Below are positions 43,824-51,778 of a stretch of DNA of 64,000 bases, one piece after another. Origin of the DNA: Bacteroidia bacterium (GTDB lineage: Bacteria; Bacteroidota; Bacteroidia; Cytophagales; Cyclobacteriaceae); assembly GCA_030425425.1 (NCBI GenBank), contig JAUIAO010000006.1:1-64000 (forward strand). Reading direction: 5' to 3'. The notes below the pieces were generated by a model that saw only the letters and a list, made by a program, of their open reading frames with translations, did no database searches and had not been told where the DNA came from. The position numbers and the translations under genes are program-made. The first letter of the stretch is position 1; the number at the start of each line of letters is the position of its first letter.

Positions 43824-44688
43824 AGTCCTGGATTTGTTGTTTGAGGCCAGTACCTTCTTTTCGCTCTGAAAGATTGAAGTATTGGAATGACAATGCAATC
43901 ATTGGGATCATATAAGTACAGAATGAACCTACCATCACCAAAGCCATAGAAAGACTCGAATACCAACTGGTGAAAATCTCATAAACTGACTCAGGATTAC
44001 TTACTAATGCCTCCTGGTTAGCGAACATTTCACCGAACATCAGGATATACATCGGAATAGCAAAAATATAACTGATCACTCCAGCTATTAATCCAGTGAT
44101 GAAAAGTAGCCCAAAGGTACTCCACCATTTGCCATTGATTAATTTAAAAGATTTTGTGAAAGCTGCTCCCACTGACACTCCTTCGAAAACATATACCGGA
44201 ATCGCTATACTCAGGGCTACCGCCAAATAAATTCCTGGAAGTATGAATAGCAACATTCCAATAAGAGAAACCAATCCGGTCAAAATAAGCAGTCCTATTA
44301 TTCCTGGCACCTTTCCAGCAGAGCGTTTGATCAACTCTACAGGCTGATATACATTGCCTTGATCTTTCTCTTTTATGTAGGTGTAGATAGAAGCAATAAT
44401 CAAAGCGTAAGCCACGAGCATCGATATGATCATGACCAGGTAGCTCATTCCAATGCCAGCAAATGCCCCTGTAGACATGACCGGGTTCTGATTTGGGTTT
44501 TGTACCATTTCCCCAAAAGCTCCAAAAAAGCTCGACATGACCAATGCATAAAGTAACCCAAATGGGATAATAATGATCAACATAGCTTTAATCAGACCAG
44601 CAAAATTTTCACGGATGTAATCGATGGTAATGCTGATTTTTTGGCTAAAATCTCGCCGTTTATAAAGTTTGATTTTTTGACTTTCCAT
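43810..44688 (-). CDS. Multi-spanning membrane protein of the MoxR cluster
   Basis: A 292-residue membrane protein with six hydrophobic segments, including MLIIIIPFGLLYALVM, MIISMLVAYALIIASIYTYI and IPVYVFEGVSVGAAFTKSF. The layout (six membrane helices and a GKWWSTFGLLFI segment) resembles glycerophosphoryl-diester-phosphodiesterase-associated membrane domains or DUF975-like proteins, but I name no family. It overlaps both neighbours (29 bp with SpoIIM), which shows a tight operon. It may be a partner or client of the MoxR system. Confidence 0.75.
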   Translation of the reverse strand: MESQKIKLYKRRDFSQKISITIDYIRENFAGLIKAMLIIIIPFGLLYALVMSSFFGAFGEMVQNPNQNPVMSTGAFAGIGMSYLVMIISMLVAYALIIASIYTYIKEKDQGNVYQPVELIKRSAGKVPGIIGLLILTGLVSLIGMLLFILPGIYLAVALSIAIPVYVFEGVSVGAAFTKSFKLINGKWWSTFGLLFITGLIAGVISYIFAIPMYILMFGEMFANQEALVSNPESVYEIFTSWYSSLSMALVMVGSFCTYMIPMIALSFQYFNLSERKEGTGLKQQIQDFENL

Positions 44689-45631
44689 ATTGATGAAGGT
44701 TAGGTAAGATTATAAGGTAAGTGATTACAATGGCAGCTGATAAAATAATTATCAACACCTTAGCGAAGAGCGGCCATTCAGTATGACGTGTGATGAAAGA
44801 CTCTATAAATCCAGCCACGATGAAAAATGGTATAAGGCTGAGGACGATTTTCAATCCTTTTTTCGCAGCTTTTTGCATGGAATAAGTCCTAGGATAAGTT
44901 CCCGGAAACAAAATTCCATTTCCCATTACTATGCCTGCTGCACCTGCTATAATAATTGCGCTGATTTCCAGAGTACCGTGTACCCAGATCGTCAGGATAG
45001 TTTCATCGAAAAGCCCATGCTGAAAAAAGAGATAATGAAACACACCGAGCATGATCCCATTCTGAAAAAGAATATACCCTGTGCCAACTGAGAAAAAAAT
45101 CCCTGCCGCAAAGGCCGTCAACGCTACCTTAATATTGTTAATCGTAATACCAAAAAACATAGAGCCTTGGTCCATACTGCCATAAACCGCCATTGGGTCT
45201 CCATTGGCAATGTTTTCCATTGTCATATTGACATAATGATCTCCAATAATCAACCGAACAAATGTTTGATCATTGGCGGCCGAAATAACACCAATCAGCA
45301 CCCCTATAGATGTGATGAGAAAAGAGTAAAAAAGAAATTTATACGACGAATGTAGCACCTCAGGCACTTCGTATTTCCAATATCGGGCAAATCTGCTCGT
45401 CCCTTCGGGCTTATTTTGGTACAGGCGATTATGAACTTTTAGTGTCAGGCCGTTGAGATAACTCACCAAATCACTCTGTGGATAGCTCGCTCTGGCATAC
45501 GCTAAATCTTCAGTTAGGTGAACATAAATTTTGGTCAATTCATCAGCAGGAATGGTTTCTATGTTTTCGATTTTTTTCAAAAAATCGTCCCATTTAGCTT
45601 CATTTATTTTTACAAAAAGTCCCTGCCGCAT
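44660..45631 (-). CDS. SpoIIM/DUF95-family membrane protein
   Basis: A 323-residue membrane protein. The cytoplasmic N-terminal part (KINEAKWDDFLKKIENIE, YVHLTEDLAYARASYPQSDL) and the membrane part (FYSFLITSIGVLIGVISA, HGTLEISAIIIAGAAGIVMG) define the SpoIIM/DUF95 family. In spore-formers SpoIIM is part of a peptidoglycan-degrading machine; here, in a MoxR/DUF58 block, its role is unknown. It is the first gene of the minus-strand operon and lies 42 bp from the divergent RDD gene. Confidence 0.88.
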   Translation of the reverse strand: MRQGLFVKINEAKWDDFLKKIENIETIPADELTKIYVHLTEDLAYARASYPQSDLVSYLNGLTLKVHNRLYQNKPEGTSRFARYWKYEVPEVLHSSYKFLFYSFLITSIGVLIGVISAANDQTFVRLIIGDHYVNMTMENIANGDPMAVYGSMDQGSMFFGITINNIKVALTAFAAGIFFSVGTGYILFQNGIMLGVFHYLFFQHGLFDETILTIWVHGTLEISAIIIAGAAGIVMGNGILFPGTYPRTYSMQKAAKKGLKIVLSLIPFFIVAGFIESFITRHTEWPLFAKVLIIILSAAIVITYLIILPNLHQYGKSKNQTL

Positions 45632-45673
45632 AACTTTAGCGTTGATCGTGAAAAAGTAACAGGGTTTTCGTTA

Positions 45674-46363
45674 ATGACAAAATTTATCACCAATCAAAAT
45701 GTAGAAATCCAACTGGAATTGGCCAGTTTAGGTGATCGGATTATAGCTTTCCTGATAGATGGATTGATCATTGGGGCATATTATGTTGCATTAGGAATGT
45801 TGCTAGGTGGGTTCGGCGTGGTAAATGATTACCTGTTTTATGTAATGATTCTCCCCACCATGTTTTATTCACTACTGTTCGAAACTTTTTACAATGGACA
45901 ATCGCCTGGTAAAAAAGCACGAGACATCAAAGTGGTGAAACTGGATGGTGGTGCTCCATCCATCGGTAATTACCTTCTTCGATGGATTATCAGACCCATT
46001 GACATAATCGTTTATGGTGCGGTAGCTATGCTGAGTATAATACTCACAAAAAATGGACAGAGATTAGGAGATCTTGCCGCGGGTACTACGGTGATAAAAA
46101 TCCATAACCGAGCAGAAGCGAGCAGTCTTCAAACTCAGAAACGTGACGATGGTTACATCATCCAATTTCCTCAGGTAAAACTCCTTAGTGATCGTCAAGT
46201 AGAACTCATCCGGCAAAGCCTAAAGATGGGCGAAGATGGGCTGAACTATACGGCAATCGGTGAATTGTCAACAAAAATCAAAGAACACCTGAAAATTTCG
46301 AGTGATTTACCAGACGTCAAATTCCTCTATACGATCATCGCAGACTATGAGCAGTTGGATTGA
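45674..46363 (+). CDS. RDD-family membrane protein
   Basis: The ATG at 45674 (MTKFITNQNVEIQLELASLG) is chosen because the RDD domain begins there; the open frame runs farther upstream into SpoIIM. The 229-residue product has the RDD signature LGDRIIAFLIDGLIIGAYY, then GQSPGKKARDIKVVKLDG and a second Asp-Arg region (GDLAAGTTVIK). It holds three to four membrane helices; the C-terminal 90 residues are soluble. RDD proteins are proposed transporters or partners. It is divergent from the SpoIIM gene and part of the same conserved block. Confidence 0.88.
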   Translation: MTKFITNQNVEIQLELASLGDRIIAFLIDGLIIGAYYVALGMLLGGFGVVNDYLFYVMILPTMFYSLLFETFYNGQSPGKKARDIKVVKLDGGAPSIGNYLLRWIIRPIDIIVYGAVAMLSIILTKNGQRLGDLAAGTTVIKIHNRAEASSLQTQKRDDGYIIQFPQVKLLSDRQVELIRQSLKMGEDGLNYTAIGELSTKIKEHLKISSDLPDVKFLYTIIADYEQLD

Positions 46364-46393
46364 CCGCCAAACATCTGAGGAACAAAACTACAA

Positions 46394-47605
46394 TCACAGC
46401 CTGATCATTCTCTTTTGAAACAAAACCTCATCTGAATCAGAAAAAATCCTAATCAGATACACCCCTGACTGAGAGCTGGTCAATTCTAATTCCAACCTGT
46501 TCAATCCGGTTTCTGAATTCAATGTCTTCTCCATTACTTTCTTCCCACTAAAATCAATCACCTCAAGTCTTAGCTGATCTAATGGCTGATCCACTGAAAA
46601 CTCTAAATTTACTTTCCCTCTATTAGGATTTGGGTAAACCAAGAATTGATCATCCTTGTGTTCTGTCGCATTTAAGATCTCCTTAGATTCAACTGATATT
46701 CCATCTTCCCTGATGATTGATTCAACCACAAAAATCTTATTTTCCCAGTTACTGCCACTTTTAAAATCAATTTCAGCATTAGGATCCATTGACAGCCCCG
46801 GATAATCAATATGTAGCTTGTAGATTCCTTCTTCTACATTTTCAAATGCAAATTGCCCATCGGTACCTGTCTCGGTATAATCATAAACCTGAAAAATACT
46901 GTCTTGGAGTATTCGACCTGACAATCCTGTAAATCTTCTTAAGGTTACGGCCACTCCAGCTGCCTTTTTCCGAGCAGCTAACTTACCCTCATCAGGGTCA
47001 TCGTAGAACTCATATACTTCTTGAAAAGTGATTTCACCAGATATATCCGCTCCCAATGCAAGAGTAATTGGTTTCATGATATGGGCCATATTTATCTGAA
47101 TGAGAGAATCTGTCTGTCGGATATGTTTGTTATCGGCCAATGTCCATATATCGGAGTTTTCAGCATATGTATTCATCACCAACATACTGCCAGCTCCTTG
47201 ATTTAAAGGATACGTTTCTCGATCGGGTTTTGCTAAAAAAACAAAATCTCCCAACCCAATGTCAGTAAATTCAAACACTCCAGTTTCAGAAATCATAGCC
47301 GTATCTTCAGCGACAAAAGGACCAGAAGGGGTTATTCGATAAGCTACTACCGTTCCTTCTTTTAGTATTTGCTCCTGTTGATCTACATAGACATTCCCAG
47401 AGACTGATGTAGTCTTTACAACTTTAACTTCCCCACTTGTTAAAGCTAGATTGGATACTTCAGGATGAGATATTGTCATATCATACCCTGTAGTAACATA
47501 AGTTAAAGTATCCATTTGAGAGCTTGACTCAATAGCAAATACCCATCCACTGAGGGCAAAAAATAAGATGAAAGCAATGATTAGCAGTCGTGAGTATTTA
47601 ACCAT
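46394..47605 (-). CDS. Secreted T9SS cargo protein with carboxypeptidase-regulatory-like domains
   Basis: A 403-residue exported protein. Signal peptide: residues 1-24 (FALSGWVFAIE). It carries two or three Ig/CarboxypepD-like beta-sandwiches (VSGNVYVDQQEQILKEGTVV; ITFQEVYEFYDDPDEGKL; DGQFAFENVEEGIYKLHIDY). The C-terminal 75 residues are a T9SS type A sorting domain (FLVYPNPNRGKVNLEF, then ITS-like SSQSGVYLIRIF). It is a secreted or surface protein of unknown role, possibly adhesive. Confidence 0.82.
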   Translation of the reverse strand: MVKYSRLLIIAFILFFALSGWVFAIESSSQMDTLTYVTTGYDMTISHPEVSNLALTSGEVKVVKTTSVSGNVYVDQQEQILKEGTVVAYRITPSGPFVAEDTAMISETGVFEFTDIGLGDFVFLAKPDRETYPLNQGAGSMLVMNTYAENSDIWTLADNKHIRQTDSLIQINMAHIMKPITLALGADISGEITFQEVYEFYDDPDEGKLAARKKAAGVAVTLRRFTGLSGRILQDSIFQVYDYTETGTDGQFAFENVEEGIYKLHIDYPGLSMDPNAEIDFKSGSNWENKIFVVESIIREDGISVESKEILNATEHKDDQFLVYPNPNRGKVNLEFSVDQPLDQLRLEVIDFSGKKVMEKTLNSETGLNRLELELTSSQSGVYLIRIFSDSDEVLFQKRMIRL

Positions 47606-47615
47606 AACGGAATAT

Positions 47616-47647
47616 AAAAAATCCAGCCCTTAAAATAAAGACTGGAT
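47616..47647 (-). terminator. Rho-independent terminator behind hslV
   Basis: On the minus strand ATCCAG (47642-47647) and CTGGAT (47621-47626) form a stem with a 15-base loop, followed by a T-run (47616-47621). It starts 28 bp after the hslV stop. Confidence 0.6.
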
Positions 47648-47674
47648 GTAATTCTTTGAATCATAAGGATCTAA

Positions 47675-48211
47675 TCATAGACTCTCCACAATTAGATTAT
47701 GATTCGTATAAATACAAATATCTGCAGCGATGTTCAAACCTTCTCTCACCATTTCCTCGGCAGTCATATCAGAAGCATGACGTTTCATGCCCATAGCCGC
47801 GGCGCGTGCATACATACTTCCAGAACCTATTGATGCAATATCATCGTCTGGTTCCAATACATCTCCCGTTCCAGAAACAACCAATATTTCATCCTTGTCA
47901 GCCACGATCATCATGGCCTCTAGTTTACGAAGATACCTATCGGTCCTCCAGTCTTTGGCTAGCTCCACAGCTGCTCGCTTCATATTACCCGAATAGGTCG
48001 TTAGTTTGGCTTCTAGTCTCTCCAGTAATGTAAATGCATCTGCAGTAGATCCTGCAAATCCGGTTACAATCTTTCCATCCAGCAGTTTCCTGATTTTCTT
48101 CACATTGCTTTTAGCCACAGTATTGCCCATCGTTGCCTGACCATCAGCACCAATAGCTATCTGTCCATTGTGTTTTACAGCAAGTACAGTTGTTGATTTT
48201 ATCTTTTCCAT
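47675..48211 (-). CDS. hslV: HslV, proteolytic subunit of the HslUV protease
   Basis: A 178-residue T1-family peptidase. It starts [17 protein letters not shown]: processing after Ser6 would expose Thr7, the catalytic nucleophile, as in ClpQ/HslV with a short propeptide. [27 protein letters not shown] and [20 protein letters not shown] are the family hallmarks. With the HslU ATPase it degrades misfolded or specific regulatory proteins in the cytoplasm. No hslU gene is adjacent, so HslU must be elsewhere. Confidence 0.95.
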   Translation of the reverse strand: MEKIKSTTVLAVKHNGQIAIGADGQATMGNTVAKSNVKKIRKLLDGKIVTGFAGSTADAFTLLERLEAKLTTYSGNMKRAAVELAKDWRTDRYLRKLEAMMIVADKDEILVVSGTGDVLEPDDDIASIGSGSMYARAAAMGMKRHASDMTAEEMVREGLNIAADICIYTNHNLIVESL

Positions 48212-48230
48212 ATGGATTGCTTTAAAATAA

Positions 48231-48259
48231 AAATGTCCCGCTAAGGTAACGGGACATTT
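48231..48259 (-). terminator. Rho-independent terminator behind the E2 gene
   Basis: AAATGTCCCG (48231-48240) and CGGGACATTT (48250-48259) form a perfect 10-bp stem, followed on the minus strand by TTTATTTTAAAG. It terminates the pyruvate dehydrogenase E2 transcript before hslV. Confidence 0.8.
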
Positions 48260-48280
48260 GAAAATAAAGTTTGTCTTTTG

Positions 48281-49906
48281 TTAGATCAAAATCCTAACAG
48301 GATCTTCGATCAGTCCTTTCAATGTTTGCAGGAATGCTGCACCTATCGCTCCATCTACTGTTCTGTGATCGCAAGTCATCGTCACTTTCATCACATTACC
48401 AGGAACAATCTGCCCGTCTTTTACCACTGGCACCTGGTTGATAGCTCCCACAGCCAAAATACTAGACTCTGGAGCATTGATAATAGACGTAAACTGCTCA
48501 ATTCCAAACATTCCAAGATTAGATACTGTGAAAGTATTTCCTTGCATTTCGTCTGGAGTAATTTTCTTTTCTTTCGCTTTACCAGCAAATTCTTTCACCT
48601 CAGCAGAGATTTGAGCAAGGCTCTTATTGTCAGCAAATTTCACTACCGGCACAATCAAACCATCAGGAATAGCCATCGCCACACCTACGTGGATATGGTG
48701 GTTCTTTCTGATCGTATTAGTATCAGCCATGTAATAAGTATTCACATCCGGGTGCTTTCTCAAAGCAGCAGCTACAGCTTTGATCACGATATCATTGAAT
48801 GAAATCTTGATCGGTGCTACTTCATTAATACTTTTTCTTGCTTCAATGGCCATGTCCATGTCAATGTCCATAGTCAGGTAGAAATGCGGCGCGCTGAACT
48901 GACTGGCAGTCAATCCTTTCACTATGGCTTTTCTCATCTGTGATGCTGGCACATCTTCGTAGCTCTCTTCTCCAACAACCGGAGGGAAGCTAATGGCTGG
49001 TGCTGCGTCACCAGTTTTAGCTGCTGCAGGTGCAGGTGCCTGGCTTGGTGTGAAGTTTTCTACATCCTTCTTCACTATTCTTCCACCATCTCCAGAACCT
49101 GGAATCTGGCTTATATCAACCCCCTTCTCTGCTGCCAGCTTCTTGGCAAGAGGAGAAGCTTTCACTCTACCACCTTCTGTGGTATTGTCAGCTGTTGCTT
49201 TAGGTGCTGATTCTGAAGCTGCAGGAGCTTTTTCTTCTTTCTTAGGTGCTTCACTTTTTTCTGAAGAACCACCTGATTTTTCAGCTTCGAGTAGCTTTTT
49301 CCAGTCTGCACCTTCTTCACCTATGATCGCTATTACACCATCAATTGGAACTGACCCCCCATCTGGAATGGCAATATGAAGTAATGTACCATCCTCATAA
49401 GCTTCCAATTCCATGGTAGCTTTATCAGTCTCTACCTCAGCCAAAATATCTCCCGCTTCTACCTGGTCTCCTTCTTTTTTCACCCAAGATGCGATCACAC
49501 CTTCTTCCATGGTATCGCTCATCTTCGGCATTCTGATTACCGAGGCATTGATATCTGAAGTATCAATAGACTCTGCCGGTGCACTCTCCTCTGCAGGAGC
49601 TTCCTCAGCCACTGGTGCTGAAGATTCACCAGATTCTATTTCCTTAAGCAACCCGGAAATATCTTCACCTTTTTCTCCAATGATGGCGATTACGCCATCC
49701 ACAGCTACGGCTTCTTGTTCCTGAACCCCAATGTGAAGTAAAACTCCATCATTGTATGACTCCAATTCCATAGTAGCCTTATCCGTTTCTACTTCGGCCA
49801 GGACATCTCCCGAGCTAACTTCGTCACCTACTTTTTTGACCCAAGATGCAATGACACCTTCTTCCATGGTGTCGCTCATCTTCGGCATTTTAATTACTTC
49901 TGCCAT
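48281..49906 (-). CDS. aceF: Pyruvate dehydrogenase E2, dihydrolipoamide acetyltransferase
   Basis: A 541-residue E2 core. Two lipoyl domains (about 1-80, lipoyl Lys43 in ETDKATME; about 120-200, Lys162) are followed by Ala/Pro/Glu-rich linkers, an E3-binding domain (about 249-285, KASPLAKKLAAEKGVDISQ) and the catalytic acyltransferase domain with DHRTVDGAIGA (His514, Asp518). It transfers the acetyl group from lipoyl to CoA in the pyruvate dehydrogenase complex. No E1 genes lie in the window. The gene has its own promoter (49943-49973) and terminator, so it is transcribed alone. The symbol follows the E. coli name; pdhC is equivalent. Confidence 0.95.
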   Translation of the reverse strand: MAEVIKMPKMSDTMEEGVIASWVKKVGDEVSSGDVLAEVETDKATMELESYNDGVLLHIGVQEQEAVAVDGVIAIIGEKGEDISGLLKEIESGESSAPVAEEAPAEESAPAESIDTSDINASVIRMPKMSDTMEEGVIASWVKKEGDQVEAGDILAEVETDKATMELEAYEDGTLLHIAIPDGGSVPIDGVIAIIGEEGADWKKLLEAEKSGGSSEKSEAPKKEEKAPAASESAPKATADNTTEGGRVKASPLAKKLAAEKGVDISQIPGSGDGGRIVKKDVENFTPSQAPAPAAAKTGDAAPAISFPPVVGEESYEDVPASQMRKAIVKGLTASQFSAPHFYLTMDIDMDMAIEARKSINEVAPIKISFNDIVIKAVAAALRKHPDVNTYYMADTNTIRKNHHIHVGVAMAIPDGLIVPVVKFADNKSLAQISAEVKEFAGKAKEKKITPDEMQGNTFTVSNLGMFGIEQFTSIINAPESSILAVGAINQVPVVKDGQIVPGNVMKVTMTCDHRTVDGAIGAAFLQTLKGLIEDPVRILI

Positions 49907-49942
49907 TATCTAAAGCCTAATCGTTTTCAATTCAAACAGTCC

Positions 49943-49973
49943 CAAAGTTAATCCATGTGGAATTTTCTCCAAC
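49943..49973 (-). promoter_or_regulatory. Bacteroidota-type promoter of the E2 gene
   Basis: On the minus strand GTTG (49970-49973), exactly 19 bp, then TAACTTTG (49943-49950), a perfect -7 box. Transcription would start near 49937, about 30 bp before the start codon. Confidence 0.6.
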
Positions 49974-50045
49974 CATCTTATTCGCTTTAATTTGATTCTT
50001 CTATTAAATTGGAAAATTCATGAATTGTTTATTGAAAAAATCGCA

Positions 50046-51002
50046 ATGCCTTCTCTAACAAATAACAGCTATAAACGCCCATTTCCATTGTGTTCTGGTC
50101 ATTTAGAAACCATCTATCCGGCCTTATTCAGAAAACTATCTATTCCTTTTTCGGCCCAACATGAGCGCATTTTTACCCCGGATAGTGATTTTTTGGATTT
50201 GTTTTGGTACCAAAATGATTCCAGAAAACTGGTGATTATTCAGCATGGTCTCGAAGGAAGTGCAGATAGACCTTATATACTCGGTATGGCAAATTGCTTT
50301 TTAAAACAAGGATTTGATGCTTTAGCCTGGAACTATCGGAGCTGCGGGCAAGAGATGAACTGGACCTCTAAATTTTATCATAGTGGTGCTACTTATGATC
50401 TTGATTTGGTAGTTCGGCATGCCGTCCCAAAATATGATGAAATATATCTGGTTGGTTTTAGCTTAGGTGGAAATCTCACTCTAAAATACCTCGGAGAATC
50501 AGAGAGAAGCAAGAAAATCAAGAAAGCAGTGGCAGTCTCTGCTCCTCTCGATTTAGACAAAGGAGTAGATAACCTACTTTCTAGACGTGGATATATATAT
50601 CAAAAGAGATTTGTAAACAATCTTACTCAAAAAGTGAAACGAAAACATGAGCTCAATCCGGATCAAGTTAGTTTAACTCACCTGTCAAAAATTAAAAACG
50701 TGCGTGATTTTGATGATTATTATACTGCACCATTGCATGGATATGAAGATGCCACGGATTATTACCACAAGTGTAGTAGTAGATATTTTCTTTCAGGCAT
50801 TCAGGTCCCTACCCTAATCCTTAATGCTATCAACGACCCAATACTCAGTCCTGAAAGTCTGGACCATCAACTCACCAAAGATTTACCGAATGTTACCTTA
50901 GAGACTTCAAAGTTTGGTGGGCATGTTGGTTTCGCCAGATTTGATCAGGAATGTTATTGGTCAGAATCAAGAGCAGTTTCGTTTTGCAACGATGAATTGT
51001 AA
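50046..51002 (+). CDS. Alpha/beta-hydrolase of the YheT/EMB8 type
   Basis: The ATG at 50046 (MPSLTNNSYKRPFPLCSGHL) is preferred over the upstream one at 49992, because YheT-type proteins begin near this motif. The 318-residue product has SGHLETIYPALFR, VIIQHGLEGSADRPYI, FDALAWNYRSCG and the nucleophile elbow GFSLGG (Ser139), then GGHVGF with the likely catalytic His near the end. The substrate of this cytosolic esterase-like family is unknown. Confidence 0.88.
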   Translation: MPSLTNNSYKRPFPLCSGHLETIYPALFRKLSIPFSAQHERIFTPDSDFLDLFWYQNDSRKLVIIQHGLEGSADRPYILGMANCFLKQGFDALAWNYRSCGQEMNWTSKFYHSGATYDLDLVVRHAVPKYDEIYLVGFSLGGNLTLKYLGESERSKKIKKAVAVSAPLDLDKGVDNLLSRRGYIYQKRFVNNLTQKVKRKHELNPDQVSLTHLSKIKNVRDFDDYYTAPLHGYEDATDYYHKCSSRYFLSGIQVPTLILNAINDPILSPESLDHQLTKDLPNVTLETSKFGGHVGFARFDQECYWSESRAVSFCNDEL

Positions 51003-51026
51003 AATAGAAATGATATCTTTCGAGCT

Positions 51027-51719
51027 GTGATAGAAAAATACGCCATATATAGCGATGTAGATCAAATGGTCAGTTACTTCGGATTAGAGACTCTTGAAGA
51101 GCTCTCGGCGAATTACAACACCTATCCTACACAAAAACTACCTGTAATTAAAGCGGCAGGTCAGTTAGATTATCACTATTGGGGGTTGCCTCCGGGGGCG
51201 GCAAAAAATAAGTCTTTAAGTAAAAGGCTTTTCAATTTGGAGGTATCTGACATACAAAACAGACCTGTTTATCAAAAGCAATTCAAGTCCAGGCGGTGCT
51301 TGATTCCTTGTAATGGTTTTTTCCTTTGGAAAACAATTGGCAAAAAGAAGAAATCAGCTCATTTCTTTCGACTTCCTGAAACTCCTCTGTTTGCCATTGC
51401 GGGTATTTGGGATGATTATGAAGACATTGACGGAAACTCCAGTTTGACATTCAATATGATCGTAAGAGATAGTGATGAAAATCTACAGGAATTTTCAGAT
51501 GTTTCTCCGCTGATTATTCCTGTAAATTTATTCGAAGAATGGTTGTCAAATGAGGCGGAGTATCTGAAAATTCTAGAATCAGCTAACTCATTAGAAAACC
51601 CACTTTTTGTATCGCATTTTGTGAGCCCAATGATAAAAGATACCAATATCAACAAAAAAACACTGGTTGAACCCATTAGACCGACTGATCAGTTTGGAAA
51701 TTATACCTTATTCAGTTAG
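51027..51719 (+). CDS. SRAP-fold protein lacking its catalytic residues
   Basis: A 230-residue member of the SRAP (YedK/HMCES) family, which crosslinks abasic sites through Cys2. Here the N-terminus reads MIEKYAIY from a GTG start instead of MCGRYAIY, so Cys2 is Ile. The catalytic Glu is lost (GFFLWK in place of GFYEWK). The His-region is VSPLIIP in place of HDRMPVIL. The structural Asn is kept in FNLEVSDI, and RRCLIPCNGFFLW marks the fold. It cannot form the thiazolidine bond, so it may bind DNA or act as a regulator. It lies 24 bp after the hydrolase gene. Confidence 0.8.
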   Translation: MIEKYAIYSDVDQMVSYFGLETLEELSANYNTYPTQKLPVIKAAGQLDYHYWGLPPGAAKNKSLSKRLFNLEVSDIQNRPVYQKQFKSRRCLIPCNGFFLWKTIGKKKKSAHFFRLPETPLFAIAGIWDDYEDIDGNSSLTFNMIVRDSDENLQEFSDVSPLIIPVNLFEEWLSNEAEYLKILESANSLENPLFVSHFVSPMIKDTNINKKTLVEPIRPTDQFGNYTLFS

Positions 51720-51778
51720 TTTTCAGGCGTATTTGCACCCATCCGCTTTTTTCTATAACTGACTGACCATAAAGGATT

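Noticed and set aside
48993-49724. Long plus-strand open frames opposite the E2 gene
   Set aside because: They are mirror frames of the Ala/Pro/Glu-rich linkers and lipoyl domains of the E2 gene, with low-complexity Ser/Ala-rich translations.
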